From NCBI GenBank assembly GCA_900554855.1, contig USIZ01000065.1, forward strand, positions 1-7,124: a stretch of 7,124 bases of DNA, read 5' to 3'. Source of the DNA: an uncultured Eubacteriales bacterium (GTDB taxonomy: Bacteria > Bacillota > Clostridia > Oscillospirales > Oscillospiraceae). The notes below the pieces were generated by a model. The model was given only the letters and a program-made list of their open reading frames with translations, searched no databases and was not told the DNA's origin. Positions 1 through 6,205 of this stretch are shown piece after piece (the first letter of the stretch is position 1; every line of letters begins with the position of its first letter). The position numbers were made by a program, and so were the translations under genes.

Positions 1-592
1 GTTCTTCTCCGCAGGTAAGAAGCAGGTGACCACGCTGGACGAGACCGACGGTCTGGTGGTGGACGGCTCCATCGTCAACCTGCTGTCCAACGAGCTGTGC
101 CTGGTCAAGGGCAATAATGTCGAGACCGCCGTCACCGGATGGGACAATCTGGCCGACGCCAAGAGCATGGCCATCTGCGGCGGCAGCGTGCCTGTGGGCA
201 AGTACACCCGTATTGCCCTGGTCTCCCTGGGGATCCTGCCCGAGACTGAGGACCCCGCCGCTTACACCACCGAGGAGATCTCTGCCGCGCTGAATGGTCT
301 GGAGATCGACGAGGCCGACGATGTTGAGGTTGCCGCCGCCAAGGCTGTCGAGGGCAGCGTAGACGCCGCCACCATCTACTATTCCGATTACTATAACCAC
401 AAGGATGAGCTGACCATCCTGGCTCAGGATGACGGCACCCTGACCGGCAACATCATCTACCCTGTCTGCCAGGTTGCCAACCCCGAGGCCACCGAGGCCG
501 AGAGCGCCGCCACTCAGGCTCTGCTGGCCTTTCTGCAGACCGATTACTGCCTGCAGGCCTTTGAGGAGTACTGCTTCATCGTCAACAAGTAA
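1..592 (+). CDS. modA: ModA-type molybdate/oxyanion-binding protein of an ABC importer, C-terminal part (5' truncated)
   Basis: Periplasmic-type binding lipoprotein that captures molybdate (or tungstate/sulfate) outside the cell and delivers it to ModB. The reading frame is open from base 2, so the start, signal peptide and N-terminal lobe lie outside the window; about 196 residues are present. Visible ModA hallmarks are an N-terminal FFSAGKKQ stretch, the VPVGKYTRIAL segment (the family's VPxGxYA..AL motif, which contributes to the anion site), a central GSVDAATIYYSDYY segment matching the G-x-Y-x-SDA region, IIYPVCQV near the end (the conserved Y-P strand), and a C-terminal FLQTDYCLQAFEEYCF helix. 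The stop is TAA at 590-592, 23 bases before modB, so the two are almost certainly co-transcribed. Family assignment is firm. The exact anion cannot be read from this part. Confidence 0.9.
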   Translation, partial: FFSAGKKQVTTLDETDGLVVDGSIVNLLSNELCLVKGNNVETAVTGWDNLADAKSMAICGGSVPVGKYTRIALVSLGILPETEDPAAYTTEEISAALNGLEIDEADDVEVAAAKAVEGSVDAATIYYSDYYNHKDELTILAQDDGTLTGNIIYPVCQVANPEATEAESAATQALLAFLQTDYCLQAFEEYCFIVNK

Positions 593-600
593 AACGATCA

Positions 601-610
601 GGAAGGGGGA
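601..610 (+). promoter_or_regulatory. Ribosome binding site of modB
   Basis: The purine-rich GGAAGGGGGA lies 5 bases before the ATG at 616 and is the only Shine-Dalgarno-like sequence in the short modA-modB gap. It supports the chosen modB start. Confidence 0.6.
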
Positions 611-615
611 GCGAC

Positions 616-1320
616 ATGAAAGCGATTTGGGATATGGTGCTCAGCTTTGACTGGAGCCCGTTCTGGATCTCGCTCAAGACCGGCGTGGTCGCCACGGTGA
701 TCTGCTTCTTCCTCGGTCTGTTTGCCGCCCGCAAGGTGCTGCGGCTGGGGCCAAAAGCCCGGGCCGCAGTGGACGGTGTGCTGACGCTGCCGATGGTCAT
801 GGCGCCTACGGTAGCCGGTTTCTTCCTGTTGCTGCTGTTTTCTCTGCGCCGCCCGGTAGGCGCCTTCCTCTATGAGGAAATTGGCATCAAAGTGGTGCAG
901 ACCTGGCTGGGCTGTATCATCGCCGCTTCGGTGATCGCCTTCCCGCTGATGTACCGCAATGCCCGGGCGGCCTTTGAGCAGATCGACCCTGAGCTGATCT
1001 ACGCGGCCCGGACGCTGGGTATGTCGGATACAAAGCTCTTCTGGCGGGTCGTTTTGCCGGCAGCGGGCCCCGGCGTGGCTTCCGGCACCGTGCTCACCTT
1101 TGCCCGCGCACTGGGCGAATTTGGTGCCACGTCTATGCTGGCAGGCAATATTGCGGGTAAGACCGGCACGATCTCTCAGAAGATCGCCAACGTGATCAAG
1201 GACGGCGACTATGCTACCGCCGGCGTCTGGGTGGTCATCATGCTGGTCATTGCGCTGGCGATCATCGTTGTCATCAATATGGTGTCCGATGGCAAGGGCC
1301 GCAAGCAGAATCGGTGGTGA
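616..1320 (+). CDS. modB: ModB molybdate ABC transporter permease
   Basis: Integral membrane subunit that forms the translocation path of the molybdate-type importer; two copies would pair with two ModC ATPases. The 234-residue length is normal for ModB. About five hydrophobic segments are visible, near residues 19-39, 53-76, 95-115, 151-175 and 202-224. Diagnostic features are LTLPMVMAPTVAGF at 57-70 (ModB's P-x-x-x-P-P-T-V-x-G-F region), FPLMYRNARAAFEQID at 109-124, the EAA loop YAARTLGMSDTKLFWRVVLP at 129-148 (the coupling helix that docks on the ATPase), and ARALGEFGATSMLAGNI-GKT at 163-183, which is highly characteristic of ModB. The C-terminus is short and positively charged, as expected on the cytoplasmic side. 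It lies 23 bases after modA and 9 bases before modC in one operon. Confidence 0.95.
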   Translation: MKAIWDMVLSFDWSPFWISLKTGVVATVICFFLGLFAARKVLRLGPKARAAVDGVLTLPMVMAPTVAGFFLLLLFSLRRPVGAFLYEEIGIKVVQTWLGCIIAASVIAFPLMYRNARAAFEQIDPELIYAARTLGMSDTKLFWRVVLPAAGPGVASGTVLTFARALGEFGATSMLAGNIAGKTGTISQKIANVIKDGDYATAGVWVVIMLVIALAIIVVINMVSDGKGRKQNRW

Positions 1321-1329
1321 GGATCGACC

Positions 1330-2376
1330 ATGTCAATTTATGTGAATATCCGAAAAAAGGTCGGTTCTTTCCAACTGGATGTCCAGTTTGAAGCCGGACA
1401 TGAGACGCTGGCCCTGCTGGGGGATTCCGGCTGTGGAAAGAGCATGACGCTGCGCTGTATTGCCGGCGTTGTGACGCCGGATGAGGGCGTGATACGCATC
1501 AACGGGGAGACTGTGTTCGACTCGGAGCACAAGATCAACCTGAAGCCCCAGCAGCGCCGCGTGGGCTATTTGTTCCAGAACTACGCGCTCTTTCCCAATA
1601 TGACGGTGCTTCAGAACATTGTGGCGGGCATGGAACGTGAGAAGGGGCTTTCCAAAGCCCGGCGCCGGGGGCGGGCGATGGAGTATGTCTCCCGCCTGCG
1701 GCTGGAGGGGCTGGAGGATCACTATCCCAGCCAGCTCTCCGGAGGCCAGCAGCAGCGCGCTGCACTGGCCCGCATGCTGGCCTCCCGCCCTGCGCTGATC
1801 CTGCTGGACGAGCCCTTTTCGGCCCTGGATGCCACGCTGCGCTGGGAGATGGAGCAGGTGGTGCGTCAGACCATCAACGGCTTTGACGGGACGGCCCTCC
1901 TCGTCACGCACAACCGGGATGAGGTCTATCGTCTGAGTGATAAGGTGGCGGTCTATCTGGACGGAAAGATCAACCGCTTCGGTGAGAAGTGGGAGATCTT
2001 TGCCGCTCCCGTCACTGCGACGGCCGCCCGGCTCAGCGGGTGCAAGAACCTGTCCCTGGCCCATTGGGAGGGTAATCGGATCGTGGCAGATGACTGGGGC
2101 ATTTCCTTCCCGGCACAGAGAGACGATGCCTGCGTCTGGTTGGGCATCCGCGCCCATCGGTTTGAACTAAGCGATGCTCCGGGAGAGTATGCCTTCGCCT
2201 ATGAGCTGGTGGAGAGTATTGAAGATACTTTTTCCTATATCTATCAGATCCGCGCAAAGGATGTCCCAGCGGCGAAGCCGATGCGCTGGGAGGTGGAGAA
2301 GGCGCTCCATCTGAAGGTGCCGCAGACCGGCTTTGTAAGAATACCGCCGGAGGAGCTGTTGCTTCTAAAGGCATAA
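1330..2376 (+). CDS. modC: ModC-type molybdate/oxyanion ABC transporter ATPase with an atypical C-terminal domain
   Basis: Cytoplasmic ATPase that powers the importer. Motifs run in order: Walker A GDSGCGKSM at residues 31-39, Q-loop glutamine at 83 (LFQNYALFPN), signature LSGGQ at 136-140, Walker B LILLDE at 156-161, D-loop SALD at 164-167, and the switch histidine at 194 (LLVTHNRDE). All catalytic residues are present. Residues from about 215 to 348 form a TOBE-like regulatory domain beginning after an RLSGCKN motif. I do not see the SARN-x-x-x-G motif of a classical Mop domain, so anion sensing may differ from E. coli ModC. The start follows the modB stop by 9 bases, with GAGG at 1319-1322 as a ribosome binding site inside the modB end, suggesting coupled translation. 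The ABC ATPase assignment is certain; molybdate rather than sulfate or tungstate is inferred from ModA and ModB. Confidence 0.9.
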   Translation: MSIYVNIRKKVGSFQLDVQFEAGHETLALLGDSGCGKSMTLRCIAGVVTPDEGVIRINGETVFDSEHKINLKPQQRRVGYLFQNYALFPNMTVLQNIVAGMEREKGLSKARRRGRAMEYVSRLRLEGLEDHYPSQLSGGQQQRAALARMLASRPALILLDEPFSALDATLRWEMEQVVRQTINGFDGTALLVTHNRDEVYRLSDKVAVYLDGKINRFGEKWEIFAAPVTATAARLSGCKNLSLAHWEGNRIVADDWGISFPAQRDDACVWLGIRAHRFELSDAPGEYAFAYELVESIEDTFSYIYQIRAKDVPAAKPMRWEVEKALHLKVPQTGFVRIPPEELLLLKA

Positions 2377-2413
2377 AAGAAGAGCGTGTCAAACTGATTG
2401 ACACGCTCTTCTT
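2377..2413. terminator. Bidirectional hairpin terminator between convergent modABC and the CmpB-family operon
   Basis: A perfect 16-bp inverted repeat (2377-2392 with 2398-2413) has a 5-base loop ACTGA. It begins directly after the modC stop and lies 13 bases beyond the stop of the opposing gene. Both arms end in A/T-rich AAGAAG/CTTCTT. On the - strand the hairpin is followed by TTTTA, a reasonable U-tract. On the + strand the only uridines are in the arm itself, so termination of modABC may be weaker. Confidence 0.8.
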
Positions 2414-2426
2414 GCGTATTGCAGGA

Positions 2427-3326
2427 TCATTTTGCTGTACGGTCTTTGAGACGCTCTGCGGCACGGCGGCGAAGCTCCGCCAGCGTACCGGAGTAGCGGC
2501 GGGAGGACAAGGTGCGGTAATGCCGGACGAAGCGGCGGGAGTGCTTGTCGGCGGCGGCCAGCATCTGGCTGCGGCGCTCCTCCAGCGCAGCCAGCCGCGC
2601 TTTTGCCCGCTCGGCCCTGTTTTCCAGAGACTCCTGCAAATCGTCCTTTCTGGCCTCCAGGCTCTGCTGGAGATTCTCTTTCTTTGCTTCGAGACTCTGG
2701 GTAAGCGCATCCTTCCTGGCATCCAGCTGCTCCTGAAGCTCCTTCTTGCCCAGCTCCAACTGTACCCGGGCTTCCTCGGCCTTTGCAAGCGCTTTGCTGA
2801 TGAGAGCCAGGTCACGGATGGTGATGACCGTATCGGCGATCACGGCGGCGGCCAGCACATAGGCGGTGATTTGCCGCGCCAATACCGGGAGCGTGCCCAG
2901 CAGTCGGATCGTAGCCGGGTGGATCCAGTAGATCACAAAATAGGATGCCACACCCCACCACAAGCAGTTTCCGAGGCAGATACGACCTTTCAGATTGAAA
3001 CGGCGGTGGGAGTAGTCCCAGTACTTCATGTGGGTGGTGACCTCTAACAGCCAGCCTACAAAATACTCCCATGCGGACATGACAACGGTTGCCATCACAT
3101 AGAAGAGAAGCGGGTTGCCGGTAAACGGTGTAAAGAAGTTTACCATAATGAGTACGCCGGCACCGTAGATGGGGCACAGCGGCAGATGCAGGAACCCCCG
3201 GTTGATGAGATGCTTTTCCATGATGGAGCAGTAAGTGGACTCCATGCACCAGCCCAAAAAAGAATACCAGACGAAATAGAGAAACATCTGCGTCAGCGGG
3301 ACGCCGAAAATAAGTGGTTCAGACAT
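2427..3326 (-). CDS. CmpB/DUF1113-family membrane protein (putative ABC transporter type IV permease) with coiled-coil tail
   Basis: Membrane protein of 299 residues, function unproven. The N-terminal 175 residues match the family annotated as ABC_trans_CmpB or DUF1113: a first helix ending in YSFLGWCMESTYCSI at 21-35, then INRGFLHLPLCPIYGAGVL at 41-59, the two most conserved blocks of that family, then AWEYFVGWLLE at 85-95 and NLKGRICLGNCLWWG at 111-125. Five hydrophobic segments are visible, near 8-28, 48-68, 72-96, 118-138 and 150-172. Residues 176-255 are highly charged and form a long coiled coil of 11-residue repeats. The last 45 residues are arginine-rich, suggesting a cytoplasmic end that could bind nucleic acid, membrane lipid or an acidic partner (inference). 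The ATG at 3326 is the first start after an in-frame TGA. An AAGGAG lies about 15 bases upstream, which is rather far. It is 30 bases downstream of the DUF4364 gene and probably shares its transcript. Despite the family name, no ATPase gene is nearby. Confidence 0.85.
   Translation of the reverse strand: MSEPLIFGVPLTQMFLYFVWYSFLGWCMESTYCSIMEKHLINRGFLHLPLCPIYGAGVLIMVNFFTPFTGNPLLFYVMATVVMSAWEYFVGWLLEVTTHMKYWDYSHRRFNLKGRICLGNCLWWGVASYFVIYWIHPATIRLLGTLPVLARQITAYVLAAAVIADTVITIRDLALISKALAKAEEARVQLELGKKELQEQLDARKDALTQSLEAKKENLQQSLEARKDDLQESLENRAERAKARLAALEERRSQMLAAADKHSRRFVRHYRTLSSRRYSGTLAELRRRAAERLKDRTAK
2607..2738 (-). repeat. Four tandem 11-residue (hendecad) coiled-coil repeats within the CmpB-family protein
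   Basis: Residues 197-240 divide exactly into LQEQLDARKDA, LTQSLEAKKEN, LQQSLEARKDD and LQESLENRAER, four units of 11 residues (33 bases each). A fifth, degenerate unit follows (AKARLAALEER). Leucine recurs at positions 1 and 5 of every unit. An 11-residue period is the hendecad pattern of straight or slightly right-handed coiled coils. The codons differ between units, so this is an old, selected protein repeat and not a recent DNA duplication. Confidence 0.85.
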
Positions 3327-3356
3327 AAGTGGTGGTCAGTTCTCCTTTGCCTAGAA

Positions 3357-3863
3357 TCAGAGTGCTTTCAGTGCGCGAAGAAAGGCCTGCGGATCCGCAC
3401 GGAAATGCTGGATAAGCTGGCGTGCGTCTTCCTGAAGGGGAAGAGAGAGTGAGAGTGTAAACAGGTTGCTGTCCACACTGTCCAGTCCAAGTGTGACCCG
3501 CCACTGGCCGTTTTCCGTTTCCTCCAGCTCCGCGTGAATGCGTTTTGCCTCGCGGGCCCGCTCGTTGATCTCAGCCAGCCGCTGCTCGCAGCGCAGCCGC
3601 ACGGAGTAGGGTAGTTCGTCTTCGGTCACAGCGCCGTTTTTACGGCCTTTGTCGGTGATGACATAGCCGCCGCCCTGCTGCTCCACATGGTCGCTCTCCA
3701 CTAACTCTGCCAGCGCGGCAGAGAGGTCAAAATAGCTCACTCCGCTGTCGCACATGGCCACATCGCCCAACAGATCCAGCTCCAGCGGTACTTCGGCGCG
3801 AGCGAGAATAAACAGCAGCAGAAATTTGATCTCCAGCTTTCCCTGAATAAATCCACGTTCCAT
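3357..3863 (-). CDS. DUF4364-family protein, probable winged-helix regulator
   Basis: A 168-residue soluble protein of the clostridial DUF4364 family. Residues 8-80 read as a winged-helix fold: a helix KLEIKFLLLFILARAEVPLELD, a middle SYFDLSAALAELVESDHV that would be the recognition-helix region, and a wing strand pair GGGYVITDKGRKNGA. The G-x-Y-x-I-T-x-K-G pattern is typical of DNA-binding wHTH proteins. Residues 84-115 form a charged helix with many Arg and Glu residues, and 120-168 contain beta strands (WRVTLGLDS, LFTLSLSLPL) plus a final helix. The length fits the family. No DNA target is known; regulation of its own operon is an inference. A TTGCCT/TATAAT promoter lies upstream. The nearest strong Shine-Dalgarno (GGAAGGAG) is about 14 bases before the ATG, with a weaker AGGG 7 bases away. 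Stop TGA is 30 bases before the membrane gene. Confidence 0.85.
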   Translation of the reverse strand: MERGFIQGKLEIKFLLLFILARAEVPLELDLLGDVAMCDSGVSYFDLSAALAELVESDHVEQQGGGYVITDKGRKNGAVTEDELPYSVRLRCEQRLAEINERAREAKRIHAELEETENGQWRVTLGLDSVDSNLFTLSLSLPLQEDARQLIQHFRADPQAFLRALKAL

Positions 3864-3887
3864 GATTGAACCCTACACTCCTTCCGG

Positions 3888-3901
3888 AGACCGAACGGTC
3901 T
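3888..3901. repeat. Inverted repeat in the leader of the DUF4364 operon (possible operator or hairpin)
   Basis: AGACCG-AA-CGGTCT is a perfect 6-bp inverted repeat with a 2-base centre. It lies between the predicted transcription start (about 3909, - strand) and the ribosome binding site. In RNA it would fold as a 5-bp stem with a GAAC loop. In DNA it has the form of a dimer-binding operator. No second copy was noticed near the other promoters of the window. Confidence 0.4.
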
Positions 3902-3915
3902 TTCTTTGTAACTTT

Positions 3916-3944
3916 ATTATACGAAATCTTAAGGAAAAAGGCAA
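3916..3944 (-). promoter_or_regulatory. Sigma-A-type promoter of the DUF4364/CmpB-family operon
   Basis: Reading the - strand, -35 TTGCCT (3944-3939) and a perfect -10 TATAAT (3921-3916) are separated by 17 bases. The start of transcription would fall near 3909, giving a leader of about 45 bases. The surrounding DNA is AT-rich compared with the genes. Confidence 0.75.
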
Positions 3945-3965
3945 GCGAAAGCGTCCCCCTTTTCC

Positions 3966-3994
3966 TTGACGCGGCACAGGGGAAAGGGTATGAT
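3966..3994 (+). promoter_or_regulatory. Sigma-A-type promoter of the DUF3048 lipoprotein gene
   Basis: -35 TTGACG (3966-3971), a 17-base spacer and -10 TATGAT (3989-3994). Its -35 is 21 bases from the -35 of the divergent DUF4364 promoter, so the two promoters are back to back without sharing core elements. Confidence 0.75.
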
Positions 3995-4018
3995 AGAAAA
4001 ACAGACCCCGCACAAACT

Positions 4019-4026
4019 TAGGAGGT
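4019..4026 (+). promoter_or_regulatory. Ribosome binding site of the DUF3048 lipoprotein gene
   Basis: TAGGAGGT ends 6 bases before the ATG at 4033. A nearer ATG at 4028 is followed at once by AGA TGA, so 4033 is the only sensible start, and it is followed by a clear lipoprotein signal peptide. Confidence 0.8.
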
Positions 4027-4032
4027 AATGAG

Positions 4033-5133
4033 ATGAAAAAGTGGATCGCTCTGCTGATGGCGCTGGCCATGGTATTTGGTCTGGCTGCCTGCGGAAACAA
4101 GACCGAAGAAGTTCCTGCGGCCAGCTCTGTTGTAGAGGAGCCGGAACCTGCGCCGGCTCCCGAACCGGAACCGGAACCTGAGCCGGAGCCCGAACCTGAG
4201 CCTGCGGGCCCCACCAACCCGCTGACCGGTGAAGCCACCGAGACGGATCTTTCCGCCAATCGTCCTCTGGCCGTTATGCTGAACACGTTGAAGAAAGCGA
4301 TGCCTCAGAGCGGCTGCGGCAGCGCCGATATGCTGATCGAGATCCCGGAAGAGGGCGGCATCACCCGCGTAATGGCGGTGTTTCAGGATCCCACCGGTGT
4401 GGGCAATTTGGGAACGATCCGCTCCACCCGTGAGTACTTCGTTTTTATGGCCATGGGCCTGGACACCATGCTGGCTCACTGCGGCGCCAGCACCACGGCA
4501 AATGATATCCTGAGCCAGACCGGCTATGCCACGCTGGATGCTATGAGCCATGGCAATCTCTATTGGCGCGATCCGGACCGCAAGGCAAACCTCGGCACGG
4601 AGCACAGTATGTATACCTCTACGGATCAGATCCAGGAGTATCTGGCCGGCTCTGATTTCCGTACCACCCATGAGGACGGCTTCACTTCTCCCTACACTTT
4701 TGCCGAGGACGGCACCCCGGTCGGCGGCTCCGGCGCCCAGAGTATCAATGTGGCCTTCTCCGGTTATAAGAGCACAGCCTTTGCCTACAATGCAGAGACG
4801 AAAAAGTATGATGTGTCCGTGAAGTATAACGGCGCCGCTGACGGCTCCGCCTATATGGATGCCAACACGGATACGCAGGTCGCCGTCACCAATGTGGTGG
4901 TCATTCCCACCAGCCAGAGCACCAAGGCAGACGGTGTGCTTCAGGAGTTTGACCTCACCAGCGGCACCGGCTACTATGCCTGCGGCGGACAGTATGTGGA
5001 GATCAACTGGACGAAGGGCGACATGGATGCGCCCATGACCTTCACCAACAAGGACGGCACGCCCCTGAATCTGGGCGTCGGTTCCACCTACATCTGCATC
5101 TGCGACACCGACAGCCCTGTCGAGTTCGCGTAA
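4033..5133 (+). CDS. DUF3048 (YerB-like) lipoprotein with Pro-Glu linker
   Basis: A 366-residue secreted lipoprotein of unknown function. Residues 1-20 form a lipoprotein signal (MKK, hydrophobic core, lipobox LAAC), with Cys20 the expected lipid anchor. Residues 36-58 are a Pro-Glu/Pro-Ala linker that would hold the domain off the membrane. The DUF3048 N-terminal domain follows from about 62 to 230: NPLTG, RPLAVMLNTLKKAMPQSG at 76-93, EEGGITRVMAVFQ, LGTIRSTREYF, a LAHCGAS motif, and an EHSMYTS motif where relatives usually read P-H-N-x-Y-T-S. The C-terminal domain (about 250-366) contains SVKYNGAADGSAYMD, VVVIPTSQ and NWTKGDMDAPMTFTNKDGTPL, matching the usual end of the family. B. subtilis YerB is a relative; its role is not established. 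The gene has its own promoter and terminator and appears monocistronic. Confidence 0.9.
   Translation: MKKWIALLMALAMVFGLAACGNKTEEVPAASSVVEEPEPAPAPEPEPEPEPEPEPEPAGPTNPLTGEATETDLSANRPLAVMLNTLKKAMPQSGCGSADMLIEIPEEGGITRVMAVFQDPTGVGNLGTIRSTREYFVFMAMGLDTMLAHCGASTTANDILSQTGYATLDAMSHGNLYWRDPDRKANLGTEHSMYTSTDQIQEYLAGSDFRTTHEDGFTSPYTFAEDGTPVGGSGAQSINVAFSGYKSTAFAYNAETKKYDVSVKYNGAADGSAYMDANTDTQVAVTNVVVIPTSQSTKADGVLQEFDLTSGTGYYACGGQYVEINWTKGDMDAPMTFTNKDGTPLNLGVGSTYICICDTDSPVEFA
4138..4206 (+). repeat. Pro-Glu repeat linker coding region
   Basis: Residues 36-58 are almost entirely alternating Pro with Glu or Ala (EPEPAPAPEPEPE and so on), encoded by 6-base units of CCGGAA/CCTGAG/CCCGAA type. Such acidic proline-rich linkers form stiff extended spacers between a lipid anchor and a folded domain. 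Mixed synonymous codons reduce but do not remove the chance of slippage, so length may vary between strains. Confidence 0.85.
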
Positions 5134-5153
5134 CTGCATCAAGTGCGTCAAGT

Positions 5154-5186
5154 AAGCAGCGCCCGGCATTCCGCCGGGCGCTGCTT
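5154..5186. terminator. Bidirectional GC-rich hairpin terminator between the DUF3048 and anti-sigma-like genes
   Basis: A perfect 14-bp inverted repeat (5154-5167 with 5173-5186) has a 5-base loop ATTCC. It lies 20 bases after the DUF3048 stop. The outermost base of the right arm (5186) is the last base of the TGA stop of the - strand gene, so the hairpin starts at that stop codon. Neither side has a long U-run (TT-CAGCTTT on +, TTACTT on -), but the stem is very stable. Confidence 0.7.
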
Positions 5187-6205
5187 CAGCTTTGGGTCAA
5201 TGGGACTGTCACCTTCCATCGGCCCTGGATCAGTGTTCCGCCGCTGACAAACTGGCCTCGAATGGCGCACTCATCCAGTTCGTCGGGGGAAATATCAAAA
5301 AGTTCTTCCTGATAGCTGCCGGTACCGGCAGCATCCCAGAAGTAAAAGCTGTATGACGCAGCCTTTTCTGTTCCATCCGGGGCAATCAGCGATAGAAAGC
5401 CGTGATCGTCCGTTTTCGAGATATTCTCATAATAGCTTTGAATATGGAGCAGCCCATTCCAGAAGCCGATGGCCGTGATCGTGATCCCCGGTGCGGGGGA
5501 GAGGGAGAGTGTAGGGGTGAGCGCGTACCCCATGTCCGGCGGCTCACTGCCGTCCGGGCTGCCCCAGCCGCGGATGTGCTCGTCATCGATCTGCTGTATA
5601 GTGGGTGATGAGCTGACATAATCTAAAAGTTCTGAGAGATCAATGCTGCTCTCTGACTTCTGCGTCAACAGTTCATCTGCGGAAAAGGTGAAGCGCCCTT
5701 TGGGCAGTGGGCGGCCATCCTGGGAGGAGAGGGTCATCAGAAAGTGGGCTGTCTTTGCAGCCGGGTCATATTGGAGAAGTGTGCAGCTTCCGGTGATATT
5801 CACCCCGAAGCGCATATCTTCACTGTCAAAAAAGTCGCAGCTTTCGTCCAGCCGATCACCCTCCAGATCCTGCATAGTCAGATAGAGCTGGGCGGTGCTG
5901 CCCTCCAGCCGGGCGGAGACCACCTCCATGCGGATGCCATTGGAGACACAGCTCTTCTGGATCGGCTGGAATTGTTGGGCCAGTGCGGGCGAGAGCGCGT
6001 AGAGAATGGAATAAACCGGTTCTGTGCCTGCCGCCGCCGCAGTGCCGACGCTCAGACAGAGACAGATTGCCAGTGCGGCGGCCAGCGCCCGGCGCAGGAT
6101 CTTTTTGCGGGGGGGCACCGAGACTTTGGTTGTCAGCCGTGCTTTCATGGTTCCGGGCATTTGTATGTTCTGCCCGGCAGAACGGAGCGCATCGAGATCC
6201 ATCAT
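5186..6205 (-). CDS. DUF4179-like membrane protein, probable partner (anti-sigma-like) of the adjacent sigma factor
   Basis: A 339-residue single-pass membrane protein. Residues 1-36 are cytoplasmic and basic, a hydrophobic helix spans about 37-59, and the rest is outside the cell. The extracytoplasmic part starts with a segment typical of DUF4179-like proteins: YALSPALAQQFQPIQKSC (69-86), NGIRMEVVSARLEGSTAQLYLTMQDLEGDRLDES-DFFDS (89-127). This is followed by beta-rich sequence ending in RWKVTVPL. The start ATG overlaps the sigma gene stop as ATGA (6202-6205), with GGAAGGAG 8 bases upstream; a second ATG follows immediately. Tight coupling to an ECF-like sigma gene is the usual arrangement for a membrane-bound regulator of that sigma, and that role is inferred from context. 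The cytoplasmic part is too short for a standard zinc-containing anti-sigma domain and lacks HxxxCxxC. The stop lies at the edge of a terminator. Confidence 0.75.
   Translation of the reverse strand: MMDLDALRSAGQNIQMPGTMKARLTTKVSVPPRKKILRRALAAALAICLCLSVGTAAAAGTEPVYSILYALSPALAQQFQPIQKSCVSNGIRMEVVSARLEGSTAQLYLTMQDLEGDRLDESCDFFDSEDMRFGVNITGSCTLLQYDPAAKTAHFLMTLSSQDGRPLPKGRFTFSADELLTQKSESSIDLSELLDYVSSSPTIQQIDDEHIRGWGSPDGSEPPDMGYALTPTLSLSPAPGITITAIGFWNGLLHIQSYYENISKTDDHGFLSLIAPDGTEKAASYSFYFWDAAGTGSYQEELFDISPDELDECAIRGQFVSGGTLIQGRWKVTVPLTQS

Noticed and set aside
1333..2157. Open frame of 274 codons on the - strand opposite modC
   Set aside because: It lies wholly inside modC, which has every ABC ATPase motif. 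The antisense translation shows no domain and no ribosome binding site.
2412..3047. Open frame of 211 codons on the + strand within the CmpB-family gene
   Set aside because: Its leucine-rich appearance is the complement of the coiled-coil codons on the - strand. It starts in the terminator and no promoter is seen.
4138..4206. Short repeats considered as a CRISPR or intergenic repeat array
   Set aside because: The units are six bases, in frame, and encode a Pro-Glu linker. There are no spacers.
5134..5153. Near-direct repeat GCATCAAGT / GCGTCAAGT after the DUF3048 stop
   Set aside because: Two short imperfect copies in a 20-base gap are compatible with chance. No regulatory role can be supported.
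4018..5169. Long open frame of 383 codons on the - strand opposite the DUF3048 gene
   Set aside because: It is the mirror of a high-GC gene with a clear signal peptide, promoter and Shine-Dalgarno on the + strand. The - strand translation is low-complexity (Gly, His, Ala, Arg) with no recognised domain.
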